From the NCBI RefSeq assembly GCF_963678635.1, contig NC_087063.1, forward strand, positions 660,287-724,286: DNA of 64,000 nt, written 5' to 3'. Of this stretch, positions 35,853 through 47,700 are shown piece after piece. How positions within the stretch are numbered: position 1 is the first letter of the stretch; each line of letters opens with the position of its first letter. The notes under the pieces are model-generated. The model did not search any database, had not been told where the DNA came from, and was given only the letters and a program-made list of their open reading frames with translations. The translations under genes were made by a program, and so were the position numbers. Source of the stretch: Symsagittifera roscoffensis (taxonomy: Eukaryota; Xenacoelomorpha; Acoela; Convolutidae).

Positions 35853-36369
35853 TTTTGTTCCGACTTTCGATACGAAAGTAACGGAATTTTTGTGCTCGGG
35901 GTGGGTTTTTTTTTCTTCAGACAAATTTCGACTTTTTAACTAGCCATTTTTGACGGAATTTTTTTAAAATCATTCGAAAGGTATTGTTGTCCTGAGCTCA
36001 AATTTGAAAAAATATTTCACCTGTGATCATTTTTCGTAAAGTTATGGGGGTTTAAAGATTGCCATTTTGGCCAATTTGGGACAATTAACGGGCGATATAT
36101 TTCGCGCTTTTAACGCGTAAGCGGAGATTTAATCTGTGTTAGAAATGGTTCCAAATTGGTTGAAAGAAGCTTATTTGCCATAATTGGTTTGTTAATAGGA
36201 GCGAAATCTATCACTTTGTACTTTAAACTGCATTTTGGGGGATGATTTTCATTAAAAAAATTTCAAATTTTAGAATTTTTTTTTGTTTTTCATGTTATTA
36301 CTGCTCCATAAACGTTATAAGACAGTCGGAACAATCAGGGTTTCGCCCTGATACGAGCAGCCTTGTTTT
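35853..36369 (+). repeat. R repeat, full-length copy 1
   Basis: It starts TTGTTCCGACTTTCG with a hairpin (actttcg-ata-cgaaagt) and ends near gcttcgccctgatacgagcag (here gtttcgccctg). The core holds gcgatatatttcgcgc followed by ttttaacgcgtaagcgg. The motif AGTCGGAA near the right end is the inverse of TTCCGACT at the left. There is no coding capacity. At least eight copies lie in this window. Confidence 0.8.
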
Positions 36370-37213
36370 TCTATAAGACCAAAACAACAATTCCGTGCAC
36401 AAATGTTCCAAGTATTAAGTCGGACCAATAATATGAACAATTAGCTCGCCTGATTTTGATTCGGAACAATTTTGTGTGCGGAATAATAATTCGTAGCACT
36501 TTCGGCATCCGTCTTTAAATTATTGGAGGAGCATTTACGAAGGCTTGTAGCAATTAGCATAGCGCGTGGCAAACCCGCATGTAGTTTCCAGGTTCAATAC
36601 CCAATCTTCAAATTAGTTTAGGAGGCTAGTCTAAATAAGAAAACTACCTCAAACCAAAGTTCTAGTGCTAAAAAAAAACGTTTAATGACCCAATGGTATT
36701 AAAGGACAATTCCCAAAAAAAACTTGCAAAAATAGACACGTTCAAAAGTTTAAAAAAAACTGACAACTCTCAAATTTTATTGGGTAATTAAATGAATATC
36801 TTCAGATTCCAAAAATTCAAAGCGACCTTTTTTTGCAAACCTAGAAACCAAACAAAAAACTATAATTACTGAAAATCAGAAAGTTAAAACATGTCTAACT
36901 AATTAGCGTAAGATGATACCTGTCAAATGTGGGTCTGCACAATGATTTAAGAAGTCGACTTGAATATATTTACACACACATTCCACAGATATGGAGAAGT
37001 TCCGTAAAATACTTATGAATTTTCCAAAGGGGCTTTAAAATTTTAGTTAAAGGTGGATCGCTCAAACAAAAGGCAGCAAATGGGTGATCTCTGAAACTTG
37101 ATCCAAATTTTGGGAGAGCAAACACTCAAAAACTGACGTACACAAGCAAAATAGCCAAGAAATTTAGCCGTTTTGGTCAAAATTTTTCAAAAAGTGCCTG
37201 AAAATGCTTTTTT
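36370..37213 (+). repeat. M segment, dispersed repeat next to R
   Basis: This 840-bp stretch recurs nearly identically on the minus strand at 57760-58624 and in the neighbouring tandem unit. In both places it follows an R repeat. It carries pol III-like boxes (separate entry). No coding frame is seen. At 37201-37213 it passes into R copy 2 within the shared string tttttttaaaat. Confidence 0.8.
36555..36601 (+). promoter_or_regulatory. tRNA-like internal pol III boxes in M segment
   Basis: TAGCATAGCGCG (36555-36566) fits the A box TRGCNNAGYNGG except near its end. GGTTCAATACC (36591-36601) fits the B box GGTTCRANNCC. The start-to-start distance is 36 bases, as in tRNA genes and tRNA-derived SINEs. 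The T stem does not pair, so this is not a working tRNA gene. Inverse copies lie at 57496 and 58392. Confidence 0.5.
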
Positions 37214-37650
37214 GGCGGTTTTTTTAAAATCATTCGAAAGGTATTGTTGTCCTGAGCTCAAATTTGAAAAAATATTTCACCTGTGATCATTTTTCGTAGA
37301 GTTACAAGGGTTTAAATATTGCCATTTTGGCCAATTAGGGACAATTAACGCGCGATATATTTCGCGCTTTTAACGCGTAAGCGGAGATTTAATCTGTGTT
37401 AGAAATGGTTCCAAATTGGTTGAAAGAAGCTTATTTGCCATAATTGATTTGTTACAAGGAACTAAATCTATGATTTTGTACTTTATATTGCGTGTGGAGG
37501 GATGATTTTAAAAAAATTAAAAATTTTGGAAAAAAAAATTTTCATTTTGTTTTATTACTTTTAATTTTTCAATGATATTACTGCTCCATAAACCTTAATG
37601 GGCAGTCGGAACATTTAGGGCTTCGCCCTGATACGAGCAGTCTTGTTGTC
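37201..37650 (+). repeat. R repeat copy 2, 5' part missing
   Basis: From tcattcgaaaggtattg onward it matches R copy 1, including gcgatatatttcgcgc, and ends ggcttcgccctgatacgagcag. The left end with its hairpin is replaced by the M segment. Confidence 0.8.
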
Positions 37651-37919
37651 ATTTGGCGCTTCACTCAGATAAGTCAACTTTTTATCTTGCAAATTGATCG
37701 ATTAAGAACGAATAGTGAGAATGCACATAGTCTCGCTTTGACTTACGAAAGCAACACTGTACAAGACACAAATCTGCACTTCAAAACAATCTTTTAGGAC
37801 TCATAACAATCCCTCATCTAATTCGCAAACAAAATTAATACAATATGTATGTTATACTTTGATATTTCTCACTGTAAAATGTTAATAGCTAACTAACCAT
37901 GATCCATGACTAAAATTTT

Positions 37920-38170
37920 TGATAAATTGTAAAGCTACAACTTTTTTTAGTTTCAGTCAGAGGAATCATAAAAAAGATTGAAATCAGTTGCTTTCTTCTC
38001 TCCTCTAACTTCGCGATAAACCAGTATATCTCTAGATCTATTGAGACTACGATATATAAGATAGAAAAGTAAGATTAGGATTGTTATCAGACTAAGAAGT
38101 TGTACGAACCTATCCGGCCGAAAATAGATAACGTTACAAACAGACCCTTATCCGAAATTACTCTATGAGT
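37920..38170 (+). repeat. LTR-like block of element C, plus copy
   Basis: The counterpart of 30505-30795 in the opposite orientation (shared agatctattgagactac, agactaagaagttgtacga, atccggccgaaaatag). It lies downstream of the plus copy at 33540-34960 and could be that copy's 3' LTR. Similarity stops right after ctctatgagt. Confidence 0.5.
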
Positions 38171-38600
38171 AGGCCATCCCGGGCCTAAAATCACTATGCT
38201 GCAGATTTTCTTCATGGTTTCAGTTTGATCGGCAGCAATCAGTATGTCCGCAAGGTTCTCATAGTACTGGTTTTTTGCCACTGTCACTGCACAGAAAGAG
38301 TCCTCGACTGGCTAAAAACAAAAATTGAAACATGTATTATCAGTTGTATAAAGGATGTCCCATTGCCCATTCAAAACACGGATTTGAATCCTTTAGACTT
38401 CTTGTTGTGAGGAGTTGTTAGCGTCCAAGTTTTTGATACCAACCATTGGGCAGAAGAAGCATCAATAGAGACCACCCTCGAAATTTTGGGTACCAAGCTA
38501 AGGCCCGAGGAGGTAAAGAGAGCAGTCAATTTTGAAGCTGAGAAGGTGTCACAGAGTGATTGGAGAACATTTCCAGTACCTCTCATAAACGTAAGGTTAT
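38171..38600 (+). pseudogene. Tc1/mariner-like transposase C-terminal remnant
   Basis: The plus frame reads HCTERVLDWLK, then NTDLNPLDFLL followed by a stop, and beyond it in another frame VFDTNHWAEEASIETTLEIL. In Tc1/mariner DDE transposases the order is H-T-x-x-x-x-x-WL, then SPDLNP(L/I)(D/E)xxW, then a helical tail. This copy keeps the shape with Thr in place of Pro in that motif. The remainder of the gene is absent. Confidence 0.6.
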
Positions 38601-39205
38601 AAAATTCCGTTTGTTATCATATCTATTCAATGACAAAAAATACGTTTCGGAAAATTTTTTTGTAAAATTATCAAATTTTTTAAATTTGGAAAACACCTGG
38701 AAAGACCCTGTAAATCTTGCCTTCGAAAGTGATGGGTATTTGAGATTGACACGCATTAATCGGACTACGAAATTTTTCTAAATTGTTTTGATCTAACTGA
38801 TATGGTTGATACTTGTAGCTGATGTTAAATAATCACGCTGCATCGTCGATTACCAAACGCTTTCTTAATTGCCTTTACATTCAACACGAGGGTAAATTGC
38901 GCTAGAATCCGTGCTTTGTGTTTCTACTTACATGTTTATGCTAAATTTCAGGCTACTTGGACACCAATTATTTTTCGTAGGTGCTCTTTCTATCCGTCGG
39001 AGAATAAGTGAAATTTCAATTTATTAAAGAGCTTTTTTTTGAAATTTTTTTATATTTTCATCATGTTTTTAAATGAAAAAGACTTCAAAAGAGTGTTAGA
39101 ACATTAAGAAACTAAATTCAATTGAAGGATCTCGATCCCTCGGGAAATTGACCTCGCGCGATTTTCATTTCTTCAACTACATCGAAAGATTCTGCAGCTC
39201 CTTGT
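38601..39205. other. Non-coding region
   Basis: No supported gene. Confidence 0.5.
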
Positions 39206-39207
39206 AA

Positions 39208-39690
39208 TTGCTCCGACTTTCGTAACGAAAGTAACGGCATATTTGTGCTCGGGTGGGTTTTTCTTCTTCAGACATATTTCGACTTCTTATCTAACCATTT
39301 TTTGACAAAATTTTTTATATCATTCAAAAGGTATTGTTTGCCTGAGCTTAAATTTGAAAATATTTCACCTGTGATCATTTTTTGTAAAGTTATGGGGGTT
39401 TAGAGATTGCCATTTTGGCCAATTTGGGACAATTTACGCGCAAAATATTTCTTGTCTTAGAAATGGTTCCAAATTGGTTGAAGGAAGCTTATTTGCCATA
39501 ATTGTTTTGTTTATAGTAGCGAAATCGATCACTTTATACTTTATATGGAGTGTGGGGGGATGATTTCAAATTAAAAAAAAATTCAAATTTATTTTATTGC
39601 ATTGAATTTTCTCATGTTATTATTGCTCCATATACCTTTAAAGGCAGTCGGAACATTCAGAGCTTCGCCATTATACGAGCGGATTTGTTT
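39208..39690 (+). repeat. R repeat copy 3, diverged
   Basis: It starts ttgctccgactttcg with the hairpin, and contains the gagcttaaatttgaaaa and gccattttggccaatttggg blocks. The gcgatatatttcgcgc core is shortened. It ends agcttcgccattatacgagcgg. Confidence 0.75.
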
Positions 39691-41524
39691 TGTGTATGCT
39701 TTATTTGATTTATTGAATGATCAACTTTGAGCTAGACAAAATTTAGCTTGTAGTGGTTGATGATCCGGAAACGTTTAACTTTTTTTGCTCGCCTTATCCA
39801 CTGGCTGTTTTACCAGAAGGACAGAAAGAACTCTTAAAAAGCATGATCCACATTTGAGCTCATAGAACGGTCGCTAAATGCCAAAGTAAAAGGGCCTCCC
39901 TGAATTTCAATTCTTCTTCCTGATTAATAATGCATCCCAGAACTTAAGTCACTTCTGAAAATTTGCCAATTCTCAAAGTCTGGCACTGAAACGCTCGGCT
40001 GCTCGCTGGAAAACGCTAATGGATAGAATTTTAAAATGTGAGCTGGAACCGTGCCTAATTTAGCGGTGGCCACAATCAAATATTCATGAACATCAAAAGA
40101 AATCCCCGATAGAAACTTTAAAAAGGTTGCCACTATAAAAGCAAGAATGTCCTGAAGTTTTATTGGGTGTCAACCGAGCAGGAGAATTGAAATTAACAAA
40201 AGGAATGGACTACCTGAAATTTATTTGACCCATTTTGAGTCGCGACAGATTAATGAATCGAAGCTAGATTGGCTCAAACTTTCCCCATTTTTATACTCAA
40301 GTCTTTATCACTTTTATTAACTTATTCTGTTTTTTTTATTAACTTATTCCAAACGCCGAATAATAAACTTCATTTTTTGATACCTTTCATTTAAAAAAAA
40401 AACGTTCTTTTTCGGAATATTTGAAAGATAATCAGGCTAAATGACAATTCTAGCTTTTAATAGATTTCATCATGAAATGAGTTATTGCTTTTCTTGTTAC
40501 AAGAACCATCTCGCAGTCTGAAATTGAATGACTGCTTGGCGCAGGGCTGCTTTTTTATCAATTTTTTTGATCCAATATTGGAATTAATTTTTGTGTCTTT
40601 AGTCAACTCAATAGGAAATTGATAAAATTCAAACAAAACAGTTAGTAGCCTTAATTTCTGCCAGTAAGTCATAGTTATTCGATCTTATTCAGCAGAGTAC
40701 TTTCTTCTAAATCAGCTAGAGACTTTGAGAGTCCTCTGCTATCAAAAATATATTAGATAGACTTCTTAAACAGACTTTGATCGTATATTTGCTGGTGTTT
40801 CTGCTGCATAGTACAAATATATGTAATATCTCAAGATTGTTGAGCCCTTTAGAGTTCGCCCAGCCCCTCAACACCTCATCACAGACTGTATCTTTCACCA
40901 TTCAGAGCCATTGTCCTCTATTACTCTTATGTACTGGAAAGAATCAAGCACTTTGGCCGGCTTTCTAAAAGTTTTCTGAATGAAGCAGTACTTTCGTTCT
41001 CATCTCCCAGAACCAGTCAAGTTACCCTTTTTAAGTGTCTGCTCGACAGACATGATGCTATCTGTTCCCATTTTAGGCCCTTAGTGGGTTGGATGAATGC
41101 GATCAAATTCTGTTTTTCAATGGCGTCCGAACCTTCTTCAAAATTAGTTGCAAACTTCTTTTACAAAAATTGTAGGATTCTTCAAGTTCAATTAAAAGTT
41201 TCTCTTCTACAAAATTAGTTCGAAAATTCTCTCACAAAACAATGAGACACGTTTATCCACACACGGATGCCTAAAAATGGTATCACACCGGAGAGTTTTG
41301 AATGATTTTTGATATTTATATATCCATCGGCAAAAAATTCTAAAAAACACTTTGATAAAAATGTATTCTAGCCAACTTTTGGTTTCCATTTTTCGATTCT
41401 TGAAACAGGTTTTTCTTGCTTACATATTCCGTTCATTGGAAAAAATTGACAAAAAAAGATTAATCTGTTCAATCTCAATAGTCTTATATTTCTACTAAAA
41501 CTTCAAATAAAATAAATTGCAAAC
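39691..41524. other. Non-coding region
   Basis: No gene or element could be supported. Confidence 0.55.
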
Positions 41525-41953
41525 CAGGGGCGGATCTAGGATTTTCTCGAGGGGGGGGCGAATTTTCAAAAAATTTTCCAAAATTTTGACGACCTTTTTT
41601 TTTTTTTAGGTCGACTAAATTGATTTTTCGAGCTCTCCCAAAGCACTGTTTTGGCCCTACTTTGGCTAAATTTTCAGCGCCGCAGGCAAATTTTTGAAAA
41701 AACAGTCAAAAAAGCCGTTTTTGGGCAATTTTTGAAAAATTTTGACAAAAAAATCGCGTTTTTTTGGCGCGCGCTCCCCCTCAAAGTTAGTATATATTGG
41801 CGCCGAAGGCGCCTTTAGAAAAATTTTAGGGTCGGTCGGCCAAAAATGGATTTCTGAAAAAGTATCAAAGGGGGGACCCTTTGGGTCGGCAGGGGGTCGA
41901 ATCCCTGAGGGGGGGGCGTCCGCCCCCCCCGCCCCCCCCTAAATCCGCCCCTG
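41525..41953 (+). mobile_element. hAT-type MITE with perfect target duplication
   Basis: It starts CAGGGGCGGATCTAGGA and ends CTAAATCCGCCCCTG, so the outer 11 bases form a perfect inverted repeat. It is flanked by ttgcaaac on both sides (41517-41524 and 41954-41961), an 8-bp duplication. These are marks of a non-autonomous hAT element. It is 429 bp long with G and C runs inside each end. An open frame inside it (41742-41942) is MITE sequence, not a gene. Confidence 0.9.
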
Positions 41954-42059
41954 TTGCAAACTACAACACTAAAATAAGGCATGAAAAACACGGCATAACT
42001 TTAGGTTTGATTTCTGAGTAAATTCTAAAACAGAAACTTGTAATTGTTAGTTTGTTGCT

Positions 42060-42340
42060 AGTCCAATTTTTGATGAAAAGAACAAAATTTTTTATGCTTG
42101 CGGTGGTTTTTGTTTCAGACTAATTATGGTGATAATGGCTTTCAAGAAATTTTTATGCTGGTGAAAAGGTAAACGGCAAAGTTTTTCAGCGAGGCATTTT
42201 ATCGCACAATCAATTGACGCGCTCAACGCGACAGCGGCGAATTTGTTTTTTTTTTTCACATATATTAAAAATGACGGAACATTTTCTGTAGATTCAAAAT
42301 AGTAGCATACAAAAATGTCTTACTTTGAAATTTGCAAACG
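42060..42340 (+). repeat. Old R repeat remnant
   Basis: The order gcggtggtttttgtttcagac, then a degenerate gcgctcaacgcgacagcggcgaattt, follows that of R (gggtgggtttttcttcagac, then gcgcttttaacgcgtaagcggagattt). Confidence 0.4.
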
Positions 42341-43530
42341 AACAATTAAGTCAATTTCAAATGGACATTGAACTGAACGTTATTTAAAAGGGTGAACTTT
42401 TAACTTAGATAAAAATATTTGGACAATTTCTGATGATTTAGAAAATATCAAGTTCACTCTGTCTTTTTTTATATTTTCAACGTCTAGTTTTTTGCAATTC
42501 TGTGAAAAGAAATTAAAACTTTGAAAAAAAAAACAATTTTGTTTTGAGGCAGAACCATTTTTTCTAGTAAAGAGGACTTTTGAATATTGATGTGTTTTTT
42601 CAAAGAATCTCAAACATCAAAATACGCGTCTAAGCAGTAAAGTCAGATAACATTAAAAAATTCTCGTTCGTTTTTATGCTACAAAAACACTTAAGCATTG
42701 CCACTAGACAGTTGGAAAAGAGTCAACGAACGCAGGGGAACCGAAATAAAAAAATTCGCTCGAAATTAATCGCTTGAAAAATTATTTGGCATTTAACTTT
42801 TGTGAACTTCGAGAACAACTTGTTGAACTTTTGTTCCGCTGGAAAATCTTAAAATTAAAATCTTTTTTTGAAACTTGAGGTCGATCTTTTTTGTGACCTT
42901 CACAATTCTGCTGTTTGGTATGCGAGTTTGCGTTCAAATCAAATTAAAACTCAAACCGCAAAAAAAATCAAATTTGAGCGTAATCAAATTTCAAGACTTT
43001 TTCTTGGAAAAAAATAAACAAATAAAATCAGCACGATCTATATAATAGTATAAGAGTCTTACTTCCAGCCACATAAAAATGTTTTTTTTTTGCGGACAAT
43101 TACTTTTCGTTTTTCAGAATAATTCAAAGCGAAGAGAGAAGAATTCATGGCCAAAACTAGTTTATTTGAAACCAATTAAAAGTCTATAAAATCCAAAAAA
43201 CTTACTTTTTTTTAAGTTCCACGAATGCAAAGATGGCTCGTTTGGAACATTTTGTGCCCCTTGCAACAGCCAAATATTCTTCTTTTTTCGAGTTTTCTTA
43301 AGATTTATCCGCTTCTTTTATCGGCCTTCTTTCAAACTCGCCCAATATTTGCGAAGTCTCAACTTTGTATAGTTCACAAAAACAATTGAGTGTTTTCTCC
43401 CTAAAATGTCTGGTTATATCAAATTTTAAAATGCGTTCTTTGCTTTTGAAAACTAATTGTCAGAACAAAAGTTATATAGCAAAAATCAACAAAAGCACCC
43501 AAATTGGGGTACGTTAGTTCTCCTAATTGC
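42341..43530. other. AT-rich non-coding region
   Basis: No supported gene. Confidence 0.5.
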
Positions 43531-43535
43531 TAAAT

Positions 43536-44318
43536 GGCGGTGTATCGACTAGCATAAAGCTCGAATAGCATAAAAATTTCAAATTTAAAAACCGTTTCGA
43601 CTAGCATAAAAAATCTAAACACAAAATTGAAATATTGAATGATAATAAAACCACTAGAATTTTTAAAACTATTTTCCCCTTATTAGACCTCGTTAACTAT
43701 CCCCCTCCTTCTAAATCCTAAATCAATCGTGCAATACACTAATTAATTTAGGGGGAGAAACTAACTTTGAGAATGGCATTCAAAGTTAAACGTTTTACTG
43801 AAAAAGTTTCAATTGAAACTTTAATCTAGGCAATTATCAGCATAAAAATGCTATCCCGCATACAAAAATGTAAAAACCAATTTTATTTGCGTGGTTTTAT
43901 AAAATGCATATTTTATACAGAATAATTTTTCAGTAAATAAAACATATGCTTGGGGAGGGTATTTCATGGTAGGTAACTTGGGGGGGGGGGGGGGTGGGGG
44001 TTGTTCTACGATGTATCAAAACACCCCCTCCCTCGAATCGAATTCAGAGCAAAAGTTGAGCAACTTAACATCCTCCCCTTAAGCATATTTGGGGGGAGGG
44101 GTGTTGGTCTTAAAATTTCATTTGCTTGTTTGCTTAATTTCACATTTCTATTTCTCAAAAAAAGCAAGTTTCAAATTGAACATGATTCTTGTTGTTTTGT
44201 GTTTCTGAGAAATAAACTTATCAAAATGATGAACGTCGATACATTTTTAAGTTTGTAAACTTTTATGCTAGTCAAGCTTTATGCTAGTCAAGCTTTATAC
44301 TAGTCGAGCGGTCACCGC
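43536..44318. mobile_element. Foldback MITE-like element beside element B
   Basis: The left end ggcggtgtatcgactagcataaagctcg and the right end ctttatactagtcgagcggtcaccgc are inverse to each other, and each carries repeated ctagcataaa or tttatgctag blocks. The outer flanks both read taaat. The interior holds a long G run at 43981-43994. It is about 780 bp and non-coding. The right terminus is part of the 104-bp duplication that flanks element B. Confidence 0.55.
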
Positions 44319-44403
44319 TAAATGAACCCAAACGAGTAATATAGATTGAATGCTTTTCAATAGTTTTTTGCGTTCAACCATACAATGTCCCCCCTAAATC
44401 GAT
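44300..44403 (+). repeat. Left copy of 104-bp duplication flanking element B
   Basis: Identical to 51648-51751 except at 44383 and 44387, with no gaps. It ends with GAT shared between flank and LTR. Confidence 0.9.
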
Positions 44404-44733
44404 ATCATAGTAAAACATTCCATACAAACAATGTACAATCAGGTGCTAAAACTACCAGTTGGTAATGTTTACATATTATAAACCTAAATGATTACATAAT
44501 ACATATAGAAGTCTGGAATTAAATAAGTATCTATCTATACCTAACAACATATGTAATAGTTATTATGAAACGCTGTATCTCAAATGCTTCGAGGTCAGCG
44601 TCGTCCAGACTTAAACATAGACCGATGAATTTAAGTTACCATCGTAGTCTTTTCTATTTCTCATTTCATAGTCAGCGATTAGCATAGACTTGACAACTTA
44701 ATTATACCTCACCTAACGGCTGAGGGTATAACA
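44401..44733 (+). repeat. 5' LTR of element B, 13 bp short
   Basis: It begins at GATATCATAG instead of TGTTATCCATACG and is otherwise identical to the 3' LTR. A TATA-like ttacatattataaacc lies at about 44470-44484. The last base is the A of the gag start codon. Confidence 0.92.
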
Positions 44734-47700
44734 TGGCGCAGCCAGCAGTCACAAAAAATCCATTGGGGATTACACCATTTTGGCAAAAAGCGTCCGCGGA
44801 ACCACCAATAGAGTGGGACAAATGGAACCAGCAACTGTTTCTTGGCATCATCGCCAAAGATGGAATGAATTTGAACAAGCTTCTACATAACCCCCCAGCT
44901 GTTCGAAAACCCCAGGAACCAGGATACGAGCTCCCCATAGACGGAGAAACAGACAAACAAATACGCGATCGAAACCTTCGAAACCAAGAGAAACGTGTAA
45001 CATGGGAGAACCAATGCCAACACTTGGATAATCTTGGCCCCACAGTCGACGGCATACCATGGGAGGAAGCCGATATCAAATGCAGAAGTTACATATACTT
45101 GTGTTTGGGGACGGAGGGCCAAAGACGAGTAACACAATTTTATCCAAATCTCAGAATTCAGGATACCTCAACCAGAGAGTTTTGGAAACTCCTTAAGCAA
45201 CTATTTGTTAAAGAACGCAACGTAACCTTCGATCGTTACGAAGCGTTCACACGCAAACAGGGAAAAACGGAATCTCTGGAAGAATTCCACTGCGGACTTA
45301 CGGAACTGGTGGTAAAAGGAAACTTTAAATGCACGGCATGCAACGATGTTAGTCTCGAATCCGAGATCGTCAGAGACCTATTTATAGCACACATGTCAAA
45401 CGACGAAGTTCAAAAAGACCTTCTGGCCGAAACAAAAACTCCCGAACAAGCTTTGGACTACGCAATAAAACGCGAAAGAGGCCTCGAGAACCAGCTCTAT
45501 ATTAGAAAACAGGGAACGACAAATAATCATCCCGGAATGTCAAATATTAAATCTGAACCGGTAAATTTCGTTCAAAAGCGGGGCGGATTTAAAGCGCATC
45601 AGCGAGGTGGTCGCAGTAGAGGAGGACAAACGTCCAGAAACTATCCCGAGAAAACTGGACAAAAGAAAGACTGTTTCAAATACGGAAATGCATTTTCAGG
45701 AAATCACTTAGCACAATGTCCGGCACGTGACAAAATCTGCAACAAGTGCACTAAAAGGGGCCATTTCGCTAGACTTTGCAGATCAAGTGAGGTTAATGCA
45801 ATCCAGGAAGACAACCAAGAACAACAAGAACTTCAAGATACTGATATGACAGCATACGTAAATTACCTACAAGCGGGTGACGTCATACCAGGGTGGGAGT
45901 TAATCCATCCGGACGATACATCGACAAACTGGATAAATTTTGAACCAAGACGGGCAGAAGAACTATTGGACACAGATCTCAAAGGACACCTGATAAGGGT
46001 CCGCTCGGAGAAAAACAACATCGTTTTTATTGCCGACACAGGATCACCAACGTCGTTCGTAAACGAAAAAACAGCCAAACTTCTGGCCACAACAGTAAAA
46101 TCAGCAGTAAGAACAAGAATGCGAGAGGATGACGAAGCTAATAGAATGGTATGCTACAATGGCTACAAAATCCCATCTCTTCGCAGACTGACCGCCCCAA
46201 TCGAATCAGGAGGTTGGACAATCCACACAGCGTCCTTCATTGTGGTGGACGACAGGCGAGCGAACATTTTGGGGCGGAATCTTCTCCCGCAAATTGGCAT
46301 CCAGCTACACCAAGAAAGAAAACCAGCTGGTAAGTCAGTATGTCAAGTTAATAGTATTGAAAATTCAGACACACAAATTGTAACGTGGGTCAGAAGTACG
46401 TATCCGGGATTGTGTACACGAATTGGACGTTCAAAAAACCATATGGTCCATACACAATTTTTATCGGATTTCAAAGCCTTACAACAACGGGGGCGTCGAA
46501 TTCCAATTCATATACAAGAAAAGGTGGAACACGAAAATAGATCATTAATCGATCAAGGTCACATCACTCGACTTGAAAAATGTAACGACAACCAATTCAT
46601 AAGCCCTATCGTCATTACTGTTAAAAAGGATGGATCCATTAAATTAGCCATGGACTCAAAACAAATAAACAAATCGATCCACAAAAATAAGTACCAGATG
46701 CCAAATATTGACGTTCTGTTAGACAATATAGCACAATCGGCACAAGAGGGTACAAATAAGCCAGGAACGACGTATTTCTCAACAATAGATCTACGATACG
46801 CGTACAGTCAACTACCACTAGACGAAACAACCCGTACGCAGTGTAACTTCAGCATAATTGGAGGAAAAGCAACGGGAACATATCAGTTCCAGACCGGTTT
46901 CTACGGGCTAACTGATATGCCCGCAGAATTTCAGAAAGCCATTGATCTGACACTCAACAACGAGAAGGACACCTTCGCGTTCCTAGATGATATTTTGATA
47001 ATATCCCATGGCACGAAAGAGAAGCATATTGAAAAATTAACAAAAGTTCTGAACAAACTAGATACGGAAAACATGGCTATTTCAATCGATAAGTGTAAAT
47101 TTGGTTGTAGGGAAGTAGAATGGTTGGGATTTACCGTAAACGAACACGGCACCATACCTATCTATAAGAAAACGGACGCAATTATAAACCTACCTCATCC
47201 AAAAACATTCAAAAAATTGAAAAGTTTCATGGGTTCAGTTCATCACCTCAACAAATTCATCATAAACTTAGCTCAGCTATGCAATCCCCTTAGACCACTG
47301 CTATCAACAGCAAATAAATTTAATTTCCAGTGGAATGAAGAAAACGGGAAAGCTTTCAAAAATGTATTAAATGCCGTAAAGAACATAACAGAAAACAGAC
47401 ATTTTGTAACGGACCGAGACACCCGAATTATCTGTGACGCCAGCCGCGAAGGTATAGGCGCGGCCCTGGAACAAAACACACCGGATGGTTGGGCCACAAT
47501 TGCGTATGCATCACGATTCCTAAATTCATGCGAACAAAAATACTCGGTAAACGAACTCGAACTTCTAGCCGCAGTATGGGCCATTGAGCACTTCAAGTAC
47601 TACCTATACGGCAGACGCTTTACTTTAATAACGGACCATCAAGCATTAGTTGGTGCATTAAAAAGTAATAGGGGCAATAAAACCTATCAAAGTAGGTTAA

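Noticed and set aside
36540-36610. Functional tRNA gene
   Set aside because: A and B boxes fit, but the T stem and acceptor stem do not pair, so only a tRNA-derived promoter is claimed.
41742-41942. 66-codon Gly/Pro-rich frame
   Set aside because: It lies inside the MITE at 41525-41953, and the Gly and Pro come from its G and C runs.
44001-44258. 85-codon plus frame before element B
   Set aside because: It lies in the foldback repeat with homopolymer G runs and has no conserved features.
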